Assembly (NCBI GenBank): GCA_024636495.1
Contig: JAGXGZ010000009.1
Span: 87,673 to 151,672 of the forward strand
Reading direction: 5' to 3'
From: Roseobacter sp.
Lineage (GTDB): Bacteria; Pseudomonadota; Alphaproteobacteria; Rhodobacterales; Rhodobacteraceae
DNA length: 64,000 bases
Shown here: positions 19,301 to 27,796 of the stretch, piece by piece
Layout: each line of letters starts with the position of its first letter
Position numbering within the stretch: position 1 is the stretch's first letter
Position numbers and translations under genes: made by a program
Notes under the pieces: model-generated
Database searches by the model: none
Told to the model about the DNA's origin: nothing
What the model saw: the letters and a program-made list of their open reading frames with translations, nothing else

Positions 19301-19882
19301 GCGCTGCGTGGCCGCGTCAAAGCGGCGTGCGCCGTCCAGCGTGTCGCCAAACAGATCCAGCCGGACCGGACCAAGATCGCCGGGCGGATAGATGTCAATG
19401 ATCCCGCCCCGGATGGCGTAATCGCCCGGCTCTGTCACGGTGGGGCTTTGCACAAACCCCATGCGCACCAGAAAATTGCGCAAGGCAGCCTCGTCAATCC
19501 GGTCGCCCACACGTGCCGAAAAAGCGGCATCGCGCAGCACGGCCCGCGCAGGCACGCGCTGCGTTGCCGCGTTCAGGGTTGTGAGCAGAATATACTGATC
19601 CGGCATCCCGTGCACCAACCCCGCCAGCGTCGCCATGCGCTGCGCCGAAATATCGGCGTTGGGCGACACGCGGTCGTAGGGCAAACAATCCCACCCAGGA
19701 AAGGTAACGACGGGCACGTCAGGGGCGAAAAAGCGGCATGCGGCCTGCATCGCAGCCATGCGTTTATCATCGCGCGCGACATGGATGACGGGGCGTTTGT
19801 GCTTTTTCAGCTCGTCCAACAAGGCGCGGGCATCAAAGCCTTCGGGGACGCCTGACAGCGTTATCTGTGCGGAATTTGCCAT
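16397..19882 (-). CDS. mfd: Transcription-repair coupling factor Mfd
   Basis: ATP-driven translocase that removes RNA polymerase stalled at lesions and recruits UvrA. Domain order as in the family: UvrB-homology region (about residues 1-350, with DYAIRGGIIDIYPP), RNA-polymerase-interacting domain (GDLVVHVDHGIGRYLGME), then the RecG-like helicase with Walker A GDVGFGKTEVAMRAAF, VIDEEQHFG (motif II), TLTATPIPRTLQ and IRGRVGRS, and a C-terminal TRCF domain. 1161 residues matches family size. It follows a membrane-protein gene on the same strand by 31 bases. Confidence 0.97.
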   Translation of the reverse strand: MANSAQITLSGVPEGFDARALLDELKKHKRPVIHVARDDKRMAAMQAACRFFAPDVPVVTFPGWDCLPYDRVSPNADISAQRMATLAGLVHGMPDQYILLTTLNAATQRVPARAVLRDAAFSARVGDRIDEAALRNFLVRMGFVQSPTVTEPGDYAIRGGIIDIYPPGDLGPVRLDLFGDTLDGARRFDAATQRTTEKLDLVELAPVSEVILDEPAITRFRQNYRIEFGAAGTDDPLYEAISAGRKHQGAEHWMSFFHEHLETLFDYLPKATVTLDDQVTAQRLARWDSIADQYETRRIAMANRSKMDSVYKPAPPDGLYLTDTAWEAALIGKRVIQFKPLPQPTGPNVLDAGGRIGRNFAPERQQESISLFGALSAHLKVKISQGPVVIASYSEGARERLTGLIEDEGLSDVIPIPNGTRIGKRGLHLAVWPLEHGFEAPFGGDKDGHLTVISEQDILGDRLIRSTKRKRRAENFLTETQSLTPGDLVVHVDHGIGRYLGMEVITAAGAAHECLLLEYAENSKLYLPVENIELLSKYGHDEGLLDKLGGGAWQSKKAKLKERIREMADKLIRIAAERALRRAPIMDPPPGMWDAFSARFPYTETDDQMSAINDVIDDLTSGNPMDRLICGDVGFGKTEVAMRAAFVAAMSGLQVAVIAPTTLLARQHYKSFTERFRGFPLEVRQLSRFVSTKDANTTREGMAKGTVDVVIGTHALLAKNIKFNNLGLLVIDEEQHFGVGHKERLKAMRTDIHVLTLTATPIPRTLQLSLTGVRDLSIIGTPPVDRLAIRTYVSEFDTVTLREALLREHYRGGQSFYVVPRISDLPEIEAFLKDQLPELTYLVAHGQMAAGELDDRMNAFYDGKYDILLATTIVESGLDIPTANTMIVHRADMFGLAQLYQIRGRVGRSKTRAYAYLTTKPRAKLTATAEKRLRVLGSLDTLGAGFTLASQDLDIRGAGNLLGEEQSGQMRDVGFELYQSMLEDAIAKIRAGEMEGVIDDDGQWAPQINLGVPVLIPETYVPDLDVRLGLYRRLSSLTTKVELEGFAAEMIDRFGKLPREVNTLILVIRIKAMCKRAGIAKLDGGPKGATIQFHNDKFASPEGLVTFIQDQRGLARVKDNKIVVKRDWKNDTDKIKGAFAIARDLAEHVIAKEKAVKKAKA

Positions 19883-19913
19883 GCGCTGTCACTTGATCCT
19901 TGGGCGGGGTTTG

Positions 19914-20441
19914 TCAACCGCCGAACGGACCAACATAAAGGTTTTGATACATGCCCCAGATCGAGGTGATAAAGATCGACACCATCCCGATGATCTGCGT
20001 GTAAAGCCGATGGCGCGACAATCGTTTGAACAGCAGGTCACCCCGGGCAGTTTCGTCCTGGATTTGCTGCGCTGTCGATACGCTAAGCACGCCAACCAGA
20101 CTAAGCGGGAACCCCAACAGCAGCACGGCTTGGGCAAATTCAAACGCGTAGAAAATCGCGAGCGTAAAGAGCATGGTCATAAAAAAGCAGCCGAACCCCA
20201 AAATCCACAGACCCGAAACCTGCGTGATATAGAGAATGCGGTTCACGTTGATGCGCACCATGTCCTCAAGGTCGACCTGCGCCTGTTCGCCATATCTGCG
20301 GGCGCGCAACACCATGTCATAGGGCACACCCAACACCCAGTGGCTCGCCGAAGACCACACGACCGCGACAGAGATCCAGAACCAAAGGTTTGAGAACGAC
20401 CGCATGTCGATGACTTCTAAAATGGTATGGTATAAGTCCAA
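19914..20441 (-). CDS. Conserved inner-membrane protein (sometimes labelled 'component of SufBCD complex')
   Basis: About 175 residues with four hydrophobic segments (NLWFWISVAVVWSSASHWVL, GLWILGFGCFFMTMLFTLAI, FAQAVLLLGFPLSLVGVLSV and IIGMVSIFITSIWGMYQN). It resembles a Rhodobacterales family that is often annotated as a SufBCD-complex component, a label I cannot verify from sequence; no suf genes are nearby. The start is uncertain. A TTG at 20441 gives (M)DLYHTILEVIDMRSF, which fits the family N-terminus as I remember it; an ATG at 20405 (MRSFSN) and ATGs further upstream are alternatives. It precedes mfd on the same strand and is divergent from hemB. Confidence 0.65.
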   Translation of the reverse strand: MDLYHTILEVIDMRSFSNLWFWISVAVVWSSASHWVLGVPYDMVLRARRYGEQAQVDLEDMVRINVNRILYITQVSGLWILGFGCFFMTMLFTLAIFYAFEFAQAVLLLGFPLSLVGVLSVSTAQQIQDETARGDLLFKRLSRHRLYTQIIGMVSIFITSIWGMYQNLYVGPFGG

Positions 20442-20542
20442 GAAAGGCCTGTCTTTGATGTTGAATGCGCTATGCTTCGGCGTAAACCGTTGCAACCTGT
20501 GGGCTTCATAGCGGGGCATTGCGGCAATTCCTAGCCTTGAGC

Positions 20543-20597
20543 CATGCAAAAATACATGCCAAGCCTAGTGCACAAGCATCTGAGGTATTTTTGCATG
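20543..20597 (+). promoter_or_regulatory. Perfect 13-bp inverted repeat covering the hemB start codon
   Basis: Arm 1 CATGCAAAAATAC (20543-20555) and arm 2 GTATTTTTGCATG (20585-20597) are exact reverse complements, 29 bases apart. Arm 2 contains the hemB ATG (20595-20597) and its left edge touches the ribosome binding site (GAGG, 20582-20585). If transcription starts before 20543, the arms would pair in the mRNA and hide the start codon. As DNA it could instead be an operator. Confidence 0.6.
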
Positions 20598-21593
20598 AGA
20601 CCCACCCAAGCCGCCTTTCCTGCCACCCGCCTGCGCCGGACCCGTCAATCCGCAGGTATCCGCGCTTTGGTGCGCGAAAACTCCCTTGAGCTGGGGGATC
20701 TGATCTGGCCGGTTTTTGTCCGGTCAGGCGAAGGAATAGAAGAACCCATCCCGTCGATGCCGGGGGTGTTCCGCCGCAGTGTCGACAAGGTGGTCGAGGC
20801 CGCCCGCGAGGCGGCAGATCTGGGGATCGGCGCGATGTGCATCTTTCCCTACACCGGCATCGAAGACCGTACCGAGGATTGTGCGGGCGCGTGGGATCCC
20901 GAAAACAACCCCAACCGAGCGATCCGCGCCATCCGCGAGGCTGTGCCAGAGATGGTGATCATGACAGACGTGGCGCTTGATACTTACAACATCAACGGCC
21001 ATGACGGCTTTGTCGAAGACGGGATCATCGTCAATGACCGCACGGTCGAAGCGTTGGTCAAGATGTCGCTGGCCCAAGCTGACGCAGGTGCCAACATCAT
21101 CGGGCCGTCTGACATGATGGACGGGCGCATCGGTGCCATCCGCACAGGTCTTGAGGCGGCAGGCCATTCCGACGTGATGATCATGAGCTATTCGGCCAAA
21201 TATGCCTCGGCGTTTTATGGTCCGTTCCGTGATGCGGTGGGCGCATCGGGTGCCCTGACCGGCGACAAGAAAACCTATCAGATGGATTACGCCAACAGCG
21301 ACGAGGCCTTGCGCCTGATTGAACGCGACCTGCGCGAGGGCGCGGATATGGTGATGGTCAAGCCCGGCCTGCCCTATCTTGATATCTGCCACCGGGTGAA
21401 ATCGACCTTTGGCGCGCCGACCTTTGCCTATCAGGTGTCGGGCGAATACAGCATGATCAAGGCGGCAGCGCAAAACGGCTGGATCGACGAAGAACGCGTA
21501 ATGATGGAAAGCTTGATGGGATTCAAACGTGCAGGATGTGATGGGATTTTGACCTATTTCGCGCCTGCCGTGGCGCGTCTGATGGGCGCTTGA
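20595..21593 (+). CDS. hemB: Delta-aminolevulinic acid dehydratase (porphobilinogen synthase) HemB
   Basis: Condenses two 5-aminolevulinate molecules to porphobilinogen for heme, and in phototrophic relatives bacteriochlorophyll. The catalytic lysine region MIMSYSAKYASAFYGPFRDA and the MVKPGLPYLDI segment are conserved. The metal-site loop reads DVALDTYNINGHDG, with Asp where zinc-dependent enzymes have Cys, so this is the non-zinc class. 332 residues is normal. The ATG opening MRPTQAAFPATRLRRTRQ is preceded by GAGG; in-frame ATGs upstream lie in the inverted repeat. Confidence 0.95.
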   Translation: MRPTQAAFPATRLRRTRQSAGIRALVRENSLELGDLIWPVFVRSGEGIEEPIPSMPGVFRRSVDKVVEAAREAADLGIGAMCIFPYTGIEDRTEDCAGAWDPENNPNRAIRAIREAVPEMVIMTDVALDTYNINGHDGFVEDGIIVNDRTVEALVKMSLAQADAGANIIGPSDMMDGRIGAIRTGLEAAGHSDVMIMSYSAKYASAFYGPFRDAVGASGALTGDKKTYQMDYANSDEALRLIERDLREGADMVMVKPGLPYLDICHRVKSTFGAPTFAYQVSGEYSMIKAAAQNGWIDEERVMMESLMGFKRAGCDGILTYFAPAVARLMGA

Positions 21594-21615
21594 TCCGCTA
21601 AATAGCCAAAAAACA

Positions 21616-21646
21616 GCGAATGGGCGGCAGATCACCGCCGATTCGC
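21616..21646 (+). terminator. Hairpin after hemB
   Basis: Twelve-base arms GCGAATGGGCGG and CCGCCGATTCGC pair with a single mismatch around a seven-base loop, 23 bases after the hemB stop. No T-run follows, so termination is probable rather than certain. Confidence 0.5.
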
Positions 21647-21737
21647 GGCCTAAATTCGTGACAGCGCGCATTTTTAGGCATAAGATTTCGGATAAGTCGG
21701 GCCAAACCGGCAAGAGGCAACTACAGGCAAAATAAAA

Positions 21738-22304
21738 ATGAGCACTTCAACACTTTCGCGCCGCGCTTTTGCGTTGGGCGCAATCGCAAGCGCAGGGGCC
21801 GTTGCGGCCTGTGGCAATGGCGTGGGTAGCCGCGGCAGCGGCATGATTGATGCACGCGTCGATGCGACCTTGCAAGAAATGTACCGCCAATTCCCTAACA
21901 CCCGGCAATTGGCCTCGAAGGCGAATGGTATGCTGGTCATGCCCTTGGTGACCGAAGCGGGCCTTGGGTTTGGCGGCGCTTACGGGCGCGGCGCGCTGCG
22001 CGTGAATGATATTTCCGTTGATTATTATTCGATGACCAAAGCGACCGGCGGATTACAGATCGGCGCGCAACAATATGCACATGTGCTGTTTTTCATGACC
22101 GAGGCATCGCTGAACAGTTTCCGCAGTTCACCGGGCTGGGCGGCAGGCGCCAATGTCGAATATGTCATCTCTGACAGAGGCGACAGCGTGAACGCCGACA
22201 CGACAACCGCGCTTTCGCCGGTTCTGGCCGCCGTTTTCGGACGCGCAGGCTTGCGGATCGGTGCCACACTTGAGGGCAGCAAATACACCCGTATCATTCC
22301 TTAA
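21738..22304 (+). CDS. SYLF-domain (YSC84-like) lipoprotein
   Basis: 188 residues. The N-terminus has a twin-arginine-like motif (LSRRAFALGA) and a lipobox (AVAAC, Cys 25), suggesting a Tat-exported lipoprotein. The rest is the lipid-binding SYLF domain: LPxTEAGLGFGGAYGRGALR-like core, TKATGGLQIGAQQYAHVLFF and the end of the barrel at ATLEGSKYTRII. SYLF proteins bind phospholipids and are thought to work at the envelope, but the precise role is unknown. It stands alone between hemB and a hairpin. Confidence 0.85.
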   Translation: MSTSTLSRRAFALGAIASAGAVAACGNGVGSRGSGMIDARVDATLQEMYRQFPNTRQLASKANGMLVMPLVTEAGLGFGGAYGRGALRVNDISVDYYSMTKATGGLQIGAQQYAHVLFFMTEASLNSFRSSPGWAAGANVEYVISDRGDSVNADTTTALSPVLAAVFGRAGLRIGATLEGSKYTRIIP

Positions 22305-22324
22305 GCCGAATGCTGCAAACTCAA

Positions 22325-22346
22325 ACGGCCCCGTTACTGGGGCCGT
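22325..22346 (+). terminator. Perfect hairpin after the SYLF gene
   Basis: Arms ACGGCCCC and GGGGCCGT around GTTACT, 21 bases after the stop codon and before the convergent gene ending at 22372. There is no clear T-run; it may serve both strands. Confidence 0.6.
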
Positions 22347-22371
22347 CATGTGTTTCAGGGGGGTGTTGCAC

Positions 22372-22710
22372 CTAGCATTTCACCTTCAACGAGACATATC
22401 CGCGGTTATAGATCAAAAGCTGGCGGTCTTCAGTCAGCGACAGCATCATGCGGCCCCCGCTGTAAGTTTCGCCTTCACCGTTGCATTGCAGATCATACAA
22501 AACCGATGTCCCCATATCGCGCAGCGCCGTGGGGTTTGCCATTTCGCAGGTGGATTCGTAGAACTCAGCCTGATCGCCCCTGATGGTCATGCGCGTGTCA
22601 TTTAACGGGTTGGTGCAATATTCCTTGAAATCCCAAGTCCCGTCAAAAGGGCCAGCAACAGCAGCCGTTGCCCAGATCCCGCTGAGTGCAATTGTCGCTA
22701 AAAGACGCAT
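22372..22710 (-). CDS. Small periplasmic protein with four cysteines, unknown function
   Basis: 112 residues with a signal peptide (MRLLATIALSGIWATAAVAG) and a mature domain beginning PFDGTWDFKEYCTNP. Four cysteines (EYCT, STCEM, LQCNGEG and the C-terminal KVKC) could form two disulfides. AGGAA lies before the ATG. I do not recognise the family. It is followed on the same strand side by another small secreted-protein gene 60 bases upstream, and the two may be co-transcribed. Confidence 0.75.
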   Translation of the reverse strand: MRLLATIALSGIWATAAVAGPFDGTWDFKEYCTNPLNDTRMTIRGDQAEFYESTCEMANPTALRDMGTSVLYDLQCNGEGETYSGGRMMLSLTEDRQLLIYNRGYVSLKVKC

Positions 22711-22770
22711 TTCATTTCCTATTTTACTTTATCCAACAAGCCCTGACAAAGGGGCGGTAAGCGCAACGGC

Positions 22771-23073
22771 TTACATCTGGCAGTCATAGCCACCAGCGAC
22801 AGGCTGATCCTGACGGGCAAAGCCAATCTGGCGGTTGGGAAATTCGATGACAAAACCGCCATTCGCCCAAGCCCACGTCCCGCGTTCATCCTTGTCAGAC
22901 AACGCATCGCAGTTATTGCCAAGGTAGATGGTTTCATCCGCGCTTTTCAGTGCTGCGCCATGGGCGTTCTGGGTGGCCTTATAGGTGGCCCCGTTCGACC
23001 CTTCATAGGCGTGCAACGGCGCGGCGATTGCTGTCAGTGAAACAAGTGCTGCAAAAAAACTGGTAAGACGCAT
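22771..23073 (-). CDS. Small periplasmic protein with two cysteines, unknown function
   Basis: 100 residues with a signal peptide (MRLTSFFAALVSLTAIAAPLHA) and a short mature domain rich in Asn, Gly and Ala. Two cysteines (NNCDAL and YDCQM) can form one disulfide. The segment GTWAWANGGFVIEFPN looks like beta-strands. No known family was recognised. It lies 60 bases upstream of another secreted-protein gene on the same strand. The start ATG has only a weak ribosome binding site. Confidence 0.7.
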   Translation of the reverse strand: MRLTSFFAALVSLTAIAAPLHAYEGSNGATYKATQNAHGAALKSADETIYLGNNCDALSDKDERGTWAWANGGFVIEFPNRQIGFARQDQPVAGGYDCQM

Positions 23074-23150
23074 ACATAACTCACTGTGATGTTTTCAGAC
23101 GGTTTTTATGTTATCTTCCGATCTCAAAAGCAAACTTTAAAAAGACACCT

Positions 23151-23181
23151 TCCCGCGTGCCTTAAGATAATGCACGCGGGA
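23151..23181 (-). terminator. Hairpin downstream of the HIBADH-like gene
   Basis: Ten-base perfect arms TCCCGCGTGC and GCACGCGGGA around an 11-base loop, about 80 bases past the end of the dehydrogenase gene on the minus strand. On that strand TTTTT follows after eight bases, so it may be a terminator. Confidence 0.5.
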
Positions 23182-23262
23182 AGCTTGATCGGTTGTCAAT
23201 AAACTCAGACCCCCGGCGGGTATGGGCAGCACGGCCAATTGACCGCCCTGCCCTTAGCCACG

Positions 23263-24135
23263 CTAGCCCATCGCGTTGAGGCGTTTGATCAGGCTTGAGG
23301 TGTCCCAGCGGCCACCGCCGAGTTTTTGCACATCCTTATAGAACTGATCGACAAGGGCCGTGACCGGCAGGCTGGCGTCAATTTCGTCCGCGGTATCAAG
23401 GCAAATCCCCAGATCCTTGCGCATCCAATCGACGGCAAACCCGTGGTCGAATTTGTCATCCAGCATCGTCTCAAAGCGGTTGGCCATCTGCCAGCTGCCA
23501 GCAGCCCCTTGGCTGATAACCTCAACCACGGCGCGCCCATCCAGGCCCGCCTTTTGCGCGAAATGCAGTGCTTCGGACAGCCCTTGGACAAGTCCTGCAA
23601 TCGCGATCTGGTTGCACATCTTGGTCATTTGCCCCGCACCGCTATCGCCCAGACGGCGGCAAATCTTGGAATACACTTCCATGATCGGCAAGGCGCGGTC
23701 AAACGCACCCTGATCGCCGCCACACATGATCGACAGCTGGCCGTTTTCAGCCCCTGCCTGACCGCCCGAAATCGGCGCATCAACAAAGCTGATCTGTGCC
23801 TCATCCGCTGCCTCGTAAAGCACGCGGGTCACGGCCGCTGAGACCGTGGTGTGATCCACAAAAACCGCCCCACCGGTCATGCCGCCAAAGGCACCGTCAT
23901 CGCCCAAACAGACAGAGCGCAGGTCGTCGTCATTGCCCACACATGAGAAAACGAAATCAGCGCCCTTCGCCGCCTCGCGCGGGGTGCGCGCCATCGCGCC
24001 GCCATAGGTTTCGACCCACTGATGGGCCTTTTCGGTGGTTCTGTTATAAACGGTCACTTCGTGGCCCGCTTTTTGCAGATGTCCGGCCATTGGCCCGCCC
24101 ATCACTCCCAGTCCCAGAAACGCGAGTTTTGCCAT
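23263..24135 (-). CDS. NAD(P)-dependent beta-hydroxyacid dehydrogenase (3-hydroxyisobutyrate dehydrogenase type)
   Basis: Rossmann-fold oxidoreductase that oxidises a short beta-hydroxyacid. The dinucleotide motif GLGVMGGPMA opens the protein; the substrate-binding DAPISGGQAGAENG and the catalytic lysine in GAGQMTKMCNQ are intact; the C-terminal all-alpha domain is complete. 290 residues is standard. The ATG at 24135 follows AAGGA, and an in-frame ATG 15 codons earlier is less supported. The substrate could be 3-hydroxyisobutyrate, tartronate semialdehyde or succinic semialdehyde; the sequence does not settle it. Confidence 0.88.
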   Translation of the reverse strand: MAKLAFLGLGVMGGPMAGHLQKAGHEVTVYNRTTEKAHQWVETYGGAMARTPREAAKGADFVFSCVGNDDDLRSVCLGDDGAFGGMTGGAVFVDHTTVSAAVTRVLYEAADEAQISFVDAPISGGQAGAENGQLSIMCGGDQGAFDRALPIMEVYSKICRRLGDSGAGQMTKMCNQIAIAGLVQGLSEALHFAQKAGLDGRAVVEVISQGAAGSWQMANRFETMLDDKFDHGFAVDWMRKDLGICLDTADEIDASLPVTALVDQFYKDVQKLGGGRWDTSSLIKRLNAMG

Positions 24136-24235
24136 CGTCTTTTCCTTATCATTCAGTTGCGCTATTGGCTGGTGCAACACCTAACACCCCACAGGCTTTG
24201 GTCAATCGCATTGGGGGCAGAATCAGGAGCGCACA

Positions 24236-26704
24236 ATGGCAGTGGTTTTTCAGTGGCTCATGCGTTTGGCGACAGCGTTGCTCGTGCTCACGGTCGTGGT
24301 ATTGGGCGGCGTATATTGGTTGGCCTCGCGGTCGTTGCCCGACTATGACGACACGGTCACGGTGCCAAACCTGCGCGCCGAGGTAGAGATTGTGCGCGAC
24401 AATGCAAACGTGCCGCATATCTTTGCGCAAAACGATCTGGATGTTTTCTATGGGCTGGGGTTTGCGCATGCTCAGGACCGGCTGTGGCAGATGATCTCGC
24501 TGCGGCGCACCGTCCAGGGGCGCCTGTCCGAGGTGTTCGGGACGGCGACGATCGACATCGACCGTCTGCTGCGTCGGTTCGATCTTTATCCGTTGGCTGT
24601 CCAATCAGTGCAAACCCTTGATCCAAAGACACGCGGGGCGCTTGATGCCTATGCCGCCGGTGTAAACGCCCGTCTTGACCAGATAAACGAGGAAGCTCTA
24701 GGGCGCGGTGCCCCTGAAATGTTGCTGTTTGATGCGCCTATCGCCCCGTGGCGCGCCGCAGATTCGCTGGCCTTAGTGAAACTGATGGCCTTGCAATTGT
24801 CCGGGCATTTAGACGCCGAAGTGCGCCGTGCGCGCACATCATTGGCCTTGCCCGACCCCAAACGGCTGATTGATATCCTGCCTGACGCCCCCGGCAGCGG
24901 CATCGCTGCGTTGCCAGAATATGCCGCCCTCGTTCCGGGCCTGCCGCAATTTTCCGCCAACATCCCGCTTGATCCAAATCCCCTGTCCCCCTTCCAGCCG
25001 TTCGAGCTTGCGGGTGCGTCCAATGCGTGGGCAGCGGCGCGCGACCGCTCTGCCTCGGGCGGGACCTTGTTGGCAAATGATCCGCATCTTGGCTTTACCG
25101 CCCCGACAATCTGGTATCTTGCCCGGCTTGAGCTGAAATCGGGCGGTGTGATCGGGGCGACGATCCCGGGCATTCCGGTTGTGCTGACCGGACGCTCCGC
25201 CGCGTTGGGCTGGGGTCTGACCTCGTCTTATGCTGATGATCAAGACGTCTATGTTGAAGAGCTGAACCCAGACAACCCCGAAGAATACCGGACGCCGGAT
25301 GGGTTCAAGCCCTTTATCAAACGCTCTTCGATCATCACCGTCAAAGATGCCGATCCGATCACCCTGACGCTACGCTGGACAGATAACGGCCCCGTCTTGC
25401 CCGGCAGTCACTACAACCTTGCCGCCATCACGCCGCCGGGGCACGTGGCCACGTTGAACTGGACGGCGCTTAGCCCGTCAGACACATCGCTGGCCGCAGC
25501 AATGACCCTGATGGAGGCCAAATCTGTCGAGGACGGTCTGGCGGCTGCTGCAGATTACATCGCCCCCTCCCAGAACCTGACGCTGGTGGACCGCGAGACA
25601 ATCGCGCTCAAGACCATCGGTGCGCTGCCCGCCCGAGATCCTGCGCATCAAAGCCAAGGGCGCCTGCCCACACAGGGATGGATTGCCGCCAATCGCTGGC
25701 AAGGTCGGCTGCCCTATCAATCAAACCCTGAATTTGTCGCCCCGCGCGGCGGCATTTTGGGCAACACAAATAACAAAACGCTGGATCGGCCGTTCCCCAA
25801 TCATGTCTCGTTTCTTTGGGGCGATACCCAGCGGATTCAGCGCTGGCGTAATCTGATGCAGCGCCGGCAGGTCCACACGCGCGACAGCTTTATCGAAGCG
25901 CAGCTCGACACGGTCAGCTTTACGGCGCGCAGCTTGTTGCCGCTGATTGGCGCCGAATTGTGGTTCACCGGCGAAGCAACATCCGAGGGGACAACCGAAC
26001 GCCAGCGCGAGCGCGCGCTGATCCTGCTGGCCGGCTGGTCCGGGGAAATGAGCGAGCATCTGCCCGAACCGTTGATCTATGCCGCTTGGCTGCGCGCGCT
26101 GCAGGCCCGCTTGATCCAGGACGAGCTTGGCCCGCTTGCCGATGAATTCGATCACGTCGAGCCGCTGTTTATCGAACGCGTTTTTCGCGATGTCGATGGC
26201 GCGTCCGTCTGGTGCGATGTCTTGCAATCGGCCCCAAAGGAAACCTGCCCCGAGATGGCCCGCCTTGCATTGGACGATGCACTGATCTGGATCAACGAGA
26301 CATGGGGAGGTCAGCTGGAATCGCTCCGCTGGGGGGACGCACATCAAGCCACACATGACCACCAGACCTTGGGCAAAGTGCCGCTGCTGCGCTATTTCGT
26401 CAACATCCGTCAATCGACTTCCGGGGGCGACAACACCCTGCAACGGGGCCGCACCAAAGGGTCAGGTCCGGATCCGTTCTTTAATGTGCACGGCGCAGGA
26501 TATCGCGGCGTCTATGATTTCGCAGATCCGGATTCGTCGGTCTTTGTGACATCGACGGGCCAGTCAGGCCACTTCTTGTCACGCCACTATGATGATCTGG
26601 CCCAGCTTTGGCGGCGCGGTGAATATATCCCGATGTCCCTTGATGAAGAGCTTGCACGTGCCGCATCGGTCGGGGTGACACATTTGAAACCCGCCGCCCC
26701 ATGA
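24236..26704 (+). CDS. Penicillin acylase family N-terminal-nucleophile hydrolase
   Basis: Hydrolyses amide bonds of N-acylated compounds; family members include penicillin G acylase and AHL-lactone acylases. An N-terminal membrane or signal segment ([19 protein letters not shown]) places it at or outside the inner membrane. The alpha-chain features [25 protein letters not shown] start and [11 protein letters not shown] are present. The self-cleavage site is GA/SNAWA, making Ser 262 the new N-terminal nucleophile of the beta chain. 822 residues is normal for the precursor. Its stop overlaps the ATG of rluE. Substrate unknown. Confidence 0.9.
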   Translation: MAVVFQWLMRLATALLVLTVVVLGGVYWLASRSLPDYDDTVTVPNLRAEVEIVRDNANVPHIFAQNDLDVFYGLGFAHAQDRLWQMISLRRTVQGRLSEVFGTATIDIDRLLRRFDLYPLAVQSVQTLDPKTRGALDAYAAGVNARLDQINEEALGRGAPEMLLFDAPIAPWRAADSLALVKLMALQLSGHLDAEVRRARTSLALPDPKRLIDILPDAPGSGIAALPEYAALVPGLPQFSANIPLDPNPLSPFQPFELAGASNAWAAARDRSASGGTLLANDPHLGFTAPTIWYLARLELKSGGVIGATIPGIPVVLTGRSAALGWGLTSSYADDQDVYVEELNPDNPEEYRTPDGFKPFIKRSSIITVKDADPITLTLRWTDNGPVLPGSHYNLAAITPPGHVATLNWTALSPSDTSLAAAMTLMEAKSVEDGLAAAADYIAPSQNLTLVDRETIALKTIGALPARDPAHQSQGRLPTQGWIAANRWQGRLPYQSNPEFVAPRGGILGNTNNKTLDRPFPNHVSFLWGDTQRIQRWRNLMQRRQVHTRDSFIEAQLDTVSFTARSLLPLIGAELWFTGEATSEGTTERQRERALILLAGWSGEMSEHLPEPLIYAAWLRALQARLIQDELGPLADEFDHVEPLFIERVFRDVDGASVWCDVLQSAPKETCPEMARLALDDALIWINETWGGQLESLRWGDAHQATHDHQTLGKVPLLRYFVNIRQSTSGGDNTLQRGRTKGSGPDPFFNVHGAGYRGVYDFADPDSSVFVTSTGQSGHFLSRHYDDLAQLWRRGEYIPMSLDEELARAASVGVTHLKPAAP

Positions 26705-27264
26705 ACCGTGTCATCCTGTTCAACAAGCCTTTCGGCGTGCTGTCACAATTCACCGATAAAGGGACCGAAGGATCACCGCGCCCCACCTTGTCTGCTTATA
26801 TAGACGAAAAAGGTTTCTATCCTGCGGGTCGACTGGACCGCGACAGCGAAGGCCTTATGGTGCTGACAGATAGCGGCCCGCTGCAAGCGCGGATATCCCA
26901 TCCCAAATACAAGCTGCCAAAAACCTACTGGGTCCAGGTCGAAGGGACACCGGACGAGACTGCACTGAAGGCACTATCAGGCGGTGTTATTCTGAAAGAC
27001 GGGAAAACTGCTCCGGCAAAAGCCTCGCTTATCCCCTCTCCCGCAGAATTGTGGGTCCGCGATCCGCCCGTCCGGTTTCGCAAAAGCGTGCCTGATGCAT
27101 GGCTGTCGATCACCATATCAGAAGGTCGCAATCGCCAGGTGCGCCGCATGACAGCCCATGTTGGCTTTCCGACGCTCAGGCTGATCCGCGTCCAGATCGG
27201 CCAATGGCACCTCAATAAAATGCAGCCCGGAACTTGGCGATTTTCAACCGAGACAGGCGTTTAG
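26701..27264 (+). CDS. rluE: Pseudouridine synthase, RluE-type (23S rRNA U2457)
   Basis: RsuA/RluB/E/F-family pseudouridine synthase. The catalytic motif [17 protein letters not shown] holds the active Asp, followed by KTYWVQVEG and the C-terminal [20 protein letters not shown]. There is no S4 domain, and with 187 residues it matches RluE, which modifies U2457 of 23S rRNA in E. coli. The site is inferred from this similarity. The start ATG overlaps the stop of the acylase gene (ATGA). Confidence 0.9.
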   Translation: MNRVILFNKPFGVLSQFTDKGTEGSPRPTLSAYIDEKGFYPAGRLDRDSEGLMVLTDSGPLQARISHPKYKLPKTYWVQVEGTPDETALKALSGGVILKDGKTAPAKASLIPSPAELWVRDPPVRFRKSVPDAWLSITISEGRNRQVRRMTAHVGFPTLRLIRVQIGQWHLNKMQPGTWRFSTETGV

Positions 27265-27293
27265 CACACCCCGCCCGTTTCCAAATGGATTAA

Positions 27294-27332
27294 AATCCCG
27301 GGGGACGACCAAAGGTCGGGGGGCTGGCCCCC
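27294..27332. repeat. G/C-rich palindromic intergenic element, copy 1
   Basis: ATCCCGGGGG followed by a palindrome GGGGGC-TG-GCCCCC (27319-27332), between rluE and the convergent DUF2177 gene. The same two parts in the same order occur at 52556-52585, so this is a dispersed repeat. Confidence 0.65.
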
Positions 27333-27348
27333 ATACCCCGTTTGCGAC

Positions 27349-27750
27349 TTACGTAAACGCCCGCGTGGCCCAAACGCCAACAGTCGCCGACACCCCAGTC
27401 AACACAACACCCCAGGTAAAATCGGTTGCAACCATTTGGGCAGTCCAGTCTTTGAGTGTTGCAAGGTTGGTGAATTCATAGGTTCCGTACCCCATGGCCC
27501 CAATTAATGCGGCATTCAGGAACACCCAGACCAATGTCTTATCCTGAGTAATCGCGGGCCAAGAGACAAAATACAACAGAACCCCAATGTAGAACGCGTA
27601 AAAGACGAAGGCCGGAACGAGTCTGAAGCTATCGAGCAGCAAAGGCCCGATGTCGCGGGCAAAGACAGGCTTTATCAGAAAAGTAAGCCCCAGAATGTCG
27701 AGCCCCAGAAAAATCGCGAATGTTAGCACGTAAAGAATAACCAGCGTCAT
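27349..27750 (-). CDS. DUF2177 family membrane protein
   Basis: 133 residues with four hydrophobic helices (LYVLTFAIFLGLDILGLTFL, LVPAFVFYAFYIGVLLYFVS, LVWVFLNAALIGAMGYGTYE and TWGVVLTGVSATVGVWAT). The GAMGYGTYEFTNLATLKDW segment is the signature region of DUF2177. The function of the family is not known. It is downstream of hflX on the same strand, but palindromic sequence between them makes a shared transcript doubtful. Confidence 0.85.
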   Translation of the reverse strand: MTLVILYVLTFAIFLGLDILGLTFLIKPVFARDIGPLLLDSFRLVPAFVFYAFYIGVLLYFVSWPAITQDKTLVWVFLNAALIGAMGYGTYEFTNLATLKDWTAQMVATDFTWGVVLTGVSATVGVWATRAFT

Positions 27751-27796
27751 CTGGGCCTCCTGCTATTTAGATCAAACCACAATATGCAACGCGACA

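Noticed and set aside
23191..23206. An FNR-type site, TTGATCGGTTGTCAA
   Set aside because: The spacer is five bases, not four, and the site lies between gene ends, not before a start.
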